A stretch of DNA of 64,000 nt from a bacterium BMS3Bbin14. Its GTDB lineage: Bacteria; Desulfobacterota; Desulfobulbia; Desulfobulbales; Desulfobulbaceae. The notes beneath the pieces are model-generated. The model made no database searches and had not been told where the DNA came from. It saw nothing but the letters and a program-made list of their open reading frames with translations. Location: contig BDTX01000021.1 of assembly GCA_002897615.1 (NCBI GenBank), forward strand, positions 186,001 to 250,000, in the 5' to 3' direction. The translations under genes and the position numbers were made by a program. Below, piece after piece: positions 59,273 to 64,000 of the stretch. Each line of letters starts with the position of its first letter. The first letter of the stretch is position 1.

Positions 59273-60022
59273 TCACTCCTTCTCGTCGGCAAATAAATCT
59301 CTGAGATCGACATCAAAGCTGTCAAGGGCCGTGCCGGTTTTTGTGGAAGATATTTTGCCGGCGGGGACGGCATCCTGCGCGGATATTGTCTGGGTTTTAA
59401 GGTCAATCCCCTCAAACTGTAAATCTTCAAGCGCCGCCGACCTTGTCCGGGCCGAGGGCGCCGCCGCCGGAGCTTCTTCTGCAACGACAACTTCCGCAAC
59501 CGACTCGGCAACCAACAGATTATCCGTTTCTTTTTCCGTCGGAGCCAGGTCGGAGATGTCTATTTCCGCAAAATCAAACGTCGGTTCCTCTCCGGCTTGC
59601 TCCGCCGGTCCCTCTTCTCCAAGGTTTATTGTAAAATCCTCCTCCTGCGGGGCCTCCTCAATTTCTCCGAGACCTTTTTCTCCGGCTGCCTCTGCCGGTG
59701 TGGTCTCCTCCAGGCGGATATCCGCCGTACGTGTCGCCACTTTTCCAGTATCCGGCTCATCGTCCAGAGAAAATTCAATCTCCCGGCTTGTCTCTTCCTC
59801 CATGTCCATGACGGCATCTTCCGTCTCAAATTCCATCTCCCCCGCAACACCTTCCGGCGCTTCGGGGTCTGCCTTGGCAGCATCAAACCGGAGGAAGAGG
59901 GGGGACTCAATATTAGTTGCCGTGCCTCTGGGAAGCCCCGCCTCCTCACTGATATCCCTGCCGCACTTGCCGCAAGTTTTCACTAGATCAAAAGAAATAA
60001 AGCCGCATTTTGGACAACGCAT
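59273..60022 (-). CDS. Zinc-ribbon protein with long acidic disordered region
   Basis: A 249-residue protein. The first 25 residues form a zinc ribbon (MRCPKCGFISFDLVKTCGKC, two CxxC pairs). The remainder is low-complexity and very acidic (runs of E, D, A and T) with repeated EEP/EEA patterns, so it is probably disordered. Similar proteins in delta-proteobacteria are called zinc-ribbon domain-containing, with no known function. Monocistronic. The C-terminal DSFDVDLRDLFADE may be a short binding motif. Confidence 0.7.
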   Translation of the reverse strand: MRCPKCGFISFDLVKTCGKCGRDISEEAGLPRGTATNIESPLFLRFDAAKADPEAPEGVAGEMEFETEDAVMDMEEETSREIEFSLDDEPDTGKVATRTADIRLEETTPAEAAGEKGLGEIEEAPQEEDFTINLGEEGPAEQAGEEPTFDFAEIDISDLAPTEKETDNLLVAESVAEVVVAEEAPAAAPSARTRSAALEDLQFEGIDLKTQTISAQDAVPAGKISSTKTGTALDSFDVDLRDLFADEKE

Positions 60023-60473
60023 AACACTCGCCTTTGCTGAAAGTCATTGCAGGCATTCATCATACCCATGCACTCAACCCGAAAACGGATCACCTTTTAA
60101 TTGCCGTATTATCGCACACGCTATAATAAAAAATCAAGGTACAATTTCACGGAACCACACGATTATCCTGAAAATCTCCCCCTTGCAAAAAAAAACGGCT
60201 ATTGCTGAGCGGAATAACCGCAGCCTCTCATTCCTTCTCCAGGCCACTTCTCCGTGATCATGGCGGCGGCCGAGAGGCAAAGAAAACTTTGGCTCAAGCC
60301 CGGCAAAAATTGAGACGAAAATTGAAGGAAAATAGGGATGAACGAAACGGCAACGCCGTTTATGTAACTCATCACAGGATATATAACCAGGCGGTTTCAC
60401 GTACTCAATCACTTACCCGTTCATCACTCCGGCACTGGGCAACACCTGGTGGCGACGGAAGAGGGTAAAAAGC
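60023..60473. other. Gene-poor stretch
   Basis: No gene is supported here. It holds a poly-A/poly-T rich zone (60125-60195) and GTAACTCATCACAGG at 60364, part of which repeats the 3' end of the SLOG-family gene at 13472-13490. Confidence 0.5.
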
Positions 60474-60512
60474 AAAAAAAGGGCGATTGCAATATTAAAA
60501 TCGCAAGCGCCC
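60474..60512 (-). terminator. Rho-independent terminator after tRNA-Leu
   Basis: On the minus strand, GGGCGCTTGCGAT pairs imperfectly with ATTGCAATCGCCC and is followed by seven T (60474-60480). Confidence 0.8.
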
Positions 60513-60520
60513 GGCGAGGA

Positions 60521-60606
60521 TGGTGCCGAAGGCCGGAGTCGAACCGGCACGAACGAGGTTCACTGCCCCCTCAAGACAGCGTGTCTACCAATTCCACCAC
60601 TTCGGC
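60521..60606 (-). tRNA. tRNA-Leu (anticodon GAG)
   Basis: An 86-nt class II tRNA on the minus strand with acceptor arm GCCGAAG/CTTCGGC, discriminator A and encoded CCA (60521-60523). The anticodon loop TTGAGGG lies between CTGTC and GGCAG, giving GAG. A long variable arm (TGAACCTCGTTCG) and GGTTCGACTCC T loop are present. Confidence 0.96.
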
Positions 60607-60615
60607 AATGTGTGT

Positions 60616-61011
60616 TTATCGGGGTTGAGAGTTCCGCTCTACCGGCATTTTCTTTTGTGACGTTGCCGGTGTTGCAGGTGCCGCCTTGGGCGCCGGCAGC
60701 GGAATGGTTGCCGGTCCTTTCGGCACTGCGGTCTTCGGAGCGGGCGCCTGCACCTTTACTCCGCTCATGACCGTGCCCGAGCTTCTGTTGGCGGAAATAT
60801 AGGCGAGGGAAATGGATGTGCCCATGAAAATAATTGCGGCCAGGGTTGTAATCTTGTTGAGCAGCGGCAACGGCCCTTCGGAACCGAACAGCGACTGACT
60901 TGAGCCGCCGAAGGTGGCACCGATGTCGGCCCCTTTGCCATGCTGCAAGAGCACGATGCCAATGAGGAACAGACAGACGACAATGTGTACAATTATAAGT
61001 AATGTTGTCAT
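60616..61011 (-). CDS. secG: Preprotein translocase subunit SecG
   Basis: A 131-residue inner-membrane component of the SecYEG channel. Two membrane helices (~3-22 and ~52-72) enclose the conserved cytoplasmic loop VLLQHGKGADIGATFGGSSQ and LFGSEGPLPLLNKIT. The C-terminal ~55 residues are a Pro/Ala/Lys-rich tail longer than in E. coli. It overlaps the tpiA stop by four bases, the usual gap-pgk-tpiA-secG order, and tRNA-Leu follows directly. Confidence 0.93.
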   Translation of the reverse strand: MTTLLIIVHIVVCLFLIGIVLLQHGKGADIGATFGGSSQSLFGSEGPLPLLNKITTLAAIIFMGTSISLAYISANRSSGTVMSGVKVQAPAPKTAVPKGPATIPLPAPKAAPATPATSQKKMPVERNSQPR

Positions 61012-61763
61012 GAAAAATGAATAATCCGGTTAAAAGACTCGGATTTCAGTGCAGCGCCGCCCACAAGCGCTCCATCAATGTCGGGCTCGGCCATGAGACT
61101 GTCAATATTCTCTGGCTTAACCGAGCCACCATACAGTATCCTTATGCTCTGGGCAAGTTTTTTCTCGAACATCCCGGCCAGTACTCCGCGAATGAAGCAA
61201 TGGGCCTCCTGGGCCTGCTCCCTGGTCGCGGTCTTGCCGGTGCCGATGGCCCATACCGGTTCGTAGGCGATCACCAGCCGTTCGGCCTGCCCGGGTCGCA
61301 CATCTTCGAGATCCCGGTGCAGCTGACGCTCCAGGACCTTGAAGGTGGAGCCAGCCTCCCGCTCATTCAGCGTTTCTCCGATACAGAGTAGCGGAGTCAA
61401 GGCAAAGCCGAGGACCCCGACCAGGCGGCGATTAATCAAGTCATCGTCTTCGGCAAAGATGTAGCGGCGCTCGGAATGGCCGAGAATAACCATTGTCGCG
61501 CCGACATCGCGGAGCATGACCGGGGAGATTTCGCCGGTATAGGCCCCTTCTTTTTCCCAGCCCGCATTCTGTCCGGCGACCTGAATAACGGAGTCCTTGA
61601 CCGCCTCCGCTACCGCCGCGAGAGCAGTATAAGGCGGCGCCAGCATCACCTCCCGGTCTGTCAGGTTCCGGCAGCCCTCGGCGATAGATGCGGCCAGGGC
61701 CGCCGCTTCGGCGACCGTGAGGTTCATTTTCCAGTTGCCGGCAATCAGTGGTTTTCGGCTCAT
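61008..61763 (-). CDS. tpiA: Triosephosphate isomerase
   Basis: A 251-residue (beta/alpha)8 enzyme interconverting dihydroxyacetone phosphate and glyceraldehyde-3-phosphate. Motifs are AGNWKMNLT (catalytic Lys), ILGHSERRYIFAEDD (catalytic His), VIAYEPVWAIGTGKTA (catalytic Glu and loop 6) and LYGGSVKPEN. It follows pgk by 25 bp and overlaps secG. Confidence 0.97.
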   Translation of the reverse strand: MSRKPLIAGNWKMNLTVAEAAALAASIAEGCRNLTDREVMLAPPYTALAAVAEAVKDSVIQVAGQNAGWEKEGAYTGEISPVMLRDVGATMVILGHSERRYIFAEDDDLINRRLVGVLGFALTPLLCIGETLNEREAGSTFKVLERQLHRDLEDVRPGQAERLVIAYEPVWAIGTGKTATREQAQEAHCFIRGVLAGMFEKKLAQSIRILYGGSVKPENIDSLMAEPDIDGALVGGAALKSESFNRIIHFS

Positions 61764-61788
61764 ATCGTCCTCCCTGCGAATCGTTTCG

Positions 61789-62970
61789 TTACACCCCGTC
61801 CAAGGCCTGCACGCCGGGCAGGGTTTTGCCCTCCATCAGCATCAGAAAAGCACCGCCGCCGGTGGACATATAGGAAATATTGTCGGCTGCGCCGAATTTT
61901 TTGACTGCCGCGTTGGTGTCCCCGCCGCCGGTAATGCTGAGAGCATGGGCAGAGGCGACCACGTGGGTCAGGGCCATGGTGCCGCGGGCAAAGGCGTCCA
62001 CCTCGAAGGCGCCCATGGGGCCGTTCCAGATAATCGTCCCGGCATCCGCCAGGGCCTCGCTGAAAACCAGGACCGTTGCCGGCCCGATATCGAGCGCCAT
62101 CCAGCCCGCGGGAATATCCTGGACCGTCACCTGCTTCGAGACCGCATCAGGAGAAAACCGGTCCGCCGCAATCACATCCACGGGCAGATAGACCTGCACT
62201 CCTTTTTCCCGGGCTTGATGCAGCAGTTGCTCCGCCGCCGCCAACCGGTCATCCTCCACCCTGGAGGCACCCACATCAAGACCCTGGCTTTTGAGAAAGG
62301 TATTGGCCATGGCCCCGCCGATCAGCAGCCGGTCCACCTTGGCCAGCATGTTCTCAAGCGCGCCAAGTTTGCTTGAGACCTTGGCGCCGCCGACTATGGC
62401 CGCCAGCGGCCGAACCGGCTCATCCAGGCAGCGGTGAAAATAGTCCAGTTCTTTCTGCAGCAGGAAACCGGCCGCCTTGTCCGCGAACTGTTCCGGGACC
62501 GCGACCACGGAAGCATGAGCCCGGTGGGATACGGCAAAGGCGTCATTGATGAAGACCTCGGCCAGGGAGGCCAGCCGTTTTGCAAAATCCGGATCGTTTT
62601 TCTTTTCTTCGGCATGGTAACGCAGATTTTCCAGCAGGACGACGTCACCGTCCTGCATCGCCCCGACTATGGACTCGACGTCCGGGCCGACGCAGTCCGG
62701 CGCCATTTTGACCGGCCGTCCGATCAGGCCGGCGAGATGGACGGCGACCGGCGCCAGTGAATATCTGGCGACCCGTTCGCCCCCGGGCCGGCCCAGATGG
62801 GAACAGAGAATAACCCTGGCTCCCTGCTGTAACGCATACTCCAGGGTCGGCAGGGCCGTCCGGACTCTGATATCATCGGTGATCCGTCCCTCTTCGTCCA
62901 TCGGCACATTAAAGTCCACCCGGATCAGAAGCCGTTTGCCTGCAATATCAAGGTCCCGCACTGTTTTCAT
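61789..62970 (-). CDS. pgk: Phosphoglycerate kinase
   Basis: A 393-residue two-lobed kinase transferring phosphate between 1,3-bisphosphoglycerate and ADP. Motifs are LLIRVDFNVPMDEEGRITDD, ILCSHLGRPGG, LLENLRYHAEEKKNDPDFA, AIVGGAKVSSKLG, WNGPMGAFEV and a terminal SITGGGDTNAAVKKFG with STGGGAFLMLMEG. It starts at ATG 62970. Its upstream neighbour gap lies 212 bp away, and that gap is filled by MITE copy 10. Confidence 0.97.
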   Translation of the reverse strand: MKTVRDLDIAGKRLLIRVDFNVPMDEEGRITDDIRVRTALPTLEYALQQGARVILCSHLGRPGGERVARYSLAPVAVHLAGLIGRPVKMAPDCVGPDVESIVGAMQDGDVVLLENLRYHAEEKKNDPDFAKRLASLAEVFINDAFAVSHRAHASVVAVPEQFADKAAGFLLQKELDYFHRCLDEPVRPLAAIVGGAKVSSKLGALENMLAKVDRLLIGGAMANTFLKSQGLDVGASRVEDDRLAAAEQLLHQAREKGVQVYLPVDVIAADRFSPDAVSKQVTVQDIPAGWMALDIGPATVLVFSEALADAGTIIWNGPMGAFEVDAFARGTMALTHVVASAHALSITGGGDTNAAVKKFGAADNISYMSTGGGAFLMLMEGKTLPGVQALDGV

Positions 62971-62979
62971 TTATTTCTC

Positions 62980-63107
62980 CCCGAATCCGTGACGGCTTGA
63001 GCATGATATTTTATGCAATATGTGTGATTTGTTGCATTATCTTCGAATAAACGCATTTTCCGGTCTTCACCGCGCCGGACTGCGGTCCGCCCGGTAACGG
63101 ATTCAGG
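62980..63107 (-). mobile_element. Family 1 MITE-like element, copy 10 (short form), inside the gap-pgk operon
   Basis: A 128-bp copy from CCCGAATCCGTGACGG to GGTAACGGATTCAGG. It lies between the gap stop and the pgk start, nine bases before the pgk ATG. The flanking pentamers (TTCTC, TCTTC) do not match cleanly. Confidence 0.85.
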
Positions 63108-63182
63108 TCTTCCCTTGGCATGGGCCGCAAGGTCTGTGGCGCTGGACATCCGCGGCGGGTCCTCGGCAACCGGGCCGGAGAA

Positions 63183-64000
63183 TCAGACCATTCGTTCCGC
63201 TACGGAGGCGGTCAGTTCCCCGAGCATATTGGTGTAGCTGCCCAGTTCATTATCATACCAGCCGTAAATAACGGCCTGGGTAACCGGGACCTCCATGATG
63301 GGGGACGTCCGGCCCGGTTCGAAATTACAGCTCTTGATCTTGTCCAGGTTCACACTGATCGAGGCGGTGCGGGTATGGGTTTCCGTCGATTCGATCACTG
63401 CCGCCGCCTGGGGGACCCCGACGATATCGGAGGAGACATTCTGTTCCTCCGAGTATTCAAGGTAGGGTGAGTTGGCCGCATAATCCCGGTAGATCGAGTT
63501 GATCAGGTCACGGCCGATGGGACTTTCCAACTCATCCTGCAGGTTCAGCACCAGGACAATCAGCGAGCCGGTGGCGGTGGGAACCCGTACCGATTCGGCA
63601 AGGAAGCCGATGGACCGCATTTCCGGGATCACGAGGCGCAGGGCCTTGGCCGCACCGGTGGTGGTCAGGATAATGTTATTCAGGATAGAGCGGTTCTTCC
63701 GCAGGTCGGTGGCCCCGGCGCCGGGCAGCCGGTCCAGCACCTGCTGTGAACCCGTGGCGGCATGGATCGTAACCATGGAGGCGGAAAGCAGCCGGTCGGC
63801 GCCGAAATGATCGATCAACGGCTTGATCATATAGGAAAGACAGGTAGTGGTACAGGAGGCGGCGGAAATCATGCTGTGCCGGGTCGGGTTATAGATATCA
63901 TCATTGATGCCCATCACCGTGGTGACGGCATCGACCGGCATATCAATCCCCTTGGCCTTGATTTTATACGGGGCCGAGAGGATGACTTTCTCTGCCCCTG
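63183..64000 (-). CDS. gap: Glyceraldehyde-3-phosphate dehydrogenase, divergent (5' end outside window)
   Basis: The C-terminal ~272 residues are in the window; the N-terminal NAD-binding part continues past the right edge. The visible start is GAEKVILSAPYKIKAKGID. The active-site region reads SAASCTTTCLSYMIK (catalytic Cys kept, but T in place of the usual N in CTTN). The catalytic His is in TIHAATGSQQVLD instead of HSYTNDQ. RVPTATGSLIVLVLNL, GVPQAAAVIESTET and WYDNELGSYTNML complete the fold. This variant GAPDH heads the pgk-tpiA-secG series. The altered motifs suggest a separate subfamily, possibly with different cofactor or partner. Confidence 0.88.
   Translation of the reverse strand, partial: GAEKVILSAPYKIKAKGIDMPVDAVTTVMGINDDIYNPTRHSMISAASCTTTCLSYMIKPLIDHFGADRLLSASMVTIHAATGSQQVLDRLPGAGATDLRKNRSILNNIILTTTGAAKALRLVIPEMRSIGFLAESVRVPTATGSLIVLVLNLQDELESPIGRDLINSIYRDYAANSPYLEYSEEQNVSSDIVGVPQAAAVIESTETHTRTASISVNLDKIKSCNFEPGRTSPIMEVPVTQAVIYGWYDNELGSYTNMLGELTASVAERMV

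Noticed and set aside
60202-60468. 88-codon plus-strand frame in the gap upstream of the zinc-ribbon gene
   Set aside because: It is basic and low in complexity, has no ribosome-binding site, and only the HHRIY stretch matches anything.

Overview
The window looks like a chromosomal segment of an anaerobic Desulfobacterota (deltaproteobacterium), probably of the Desulfobulbales type. This is inferred from gene content: a decaheme cytochrome with an outer-membrane porin, a mitochondrial/spirochaete-type EF-G, a eukaryote-type HisA, a GlnA of the non-adenylylated type, and many two-component and c-di-GMP genes. No 16S rRNA gene is present, so the placement is not proven. Most genes are ordinary chromosomal genes in short operons on both strands.

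Layout. 1-6.8 kb: a glcD fragment, ddl, serS, a tatC-like gene, a DUF523 gene, an ftsB-like gene, a FmdB-type zinc ribbon, a uracil-DNA glycosylase-like gene and a secreted protein. 7-10 kb: a cyclic-nucleotide-binding protein overlapping an unusual ABC exporter whose ATPase domain carries three copies of the SLRDN segment. 10.4-15 kb: ispH, tRNA-Pro, tRNA-Asn, cfa, a SLOG/molybdenum-carrier-like protein and an orphan ZnuA-like protein. 15.3-24.8 kb: a glycosyltransferase, a secreted repeat protein, and a compact asnB - acyl carrier protein - acyl-AMP ligase - PrmC-like methyltransferase - sugar amidotransferase cluster. 25-29.3 kb: tRNA-Phe, fusA, a RecA-like ATPase, hisA and a small gene. 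29.3-38.3 kb: a complete Wsp-type surface-sensing operon in canonical order (wspA-B-C-D-E-F-R, minus strand), ending in a diguanylate cyclase. 39-45.4 kb: hlyIII, then glnA, glnD, glnK and amtB. 46-53.1 kb: an MtrA/MtrB-like electron conduit joined to two periplasmic binding proteins and a heme-motif sensor kinase. 53.6-59 kb: PilZ, manC, manB, rfbA and rfbD. 59.3-64 kb: an acidic zinc-ribbon protein, tRNA-Leu, secG, tpiA, pgk and part of gap.

The most unusual signal is in the intergenic DNA. Two unrelated families of short, protein-less elements are scattered here. Family 1 (ten clear copies and one doubtful copy) is a MITE-like element of about 120-130 bp, or about 220-245 bp in its long form. 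It has terminal inverted repeats near CCTGAATCCGT, and four copies have perfect 5-bp AT-rich target duplications. Family 2 (five copies) is a 98-152 nt hairpin running from GTAA to TTAC. It has a conserved core, but its terminal stems differ from copy to copy while staying self-complementary. In three of the five, the terminal GTAA supplies the stop codon of the adjacent gene.

How the genes work together: the Wsp operon and the PilZ protein form a c-di-GMP input and output pair. manC/manB, rfbA/rfbD, the GT2 gene and the sugar amidotransferase point to envelope polysaccharide synthesis. glnA/glnD/glnK/amtB form one nitrogen-assimilation block. gap-pgk-tpiA-secG is the common glycolysis/secretion gene order, here interrupted by a family 1 element.
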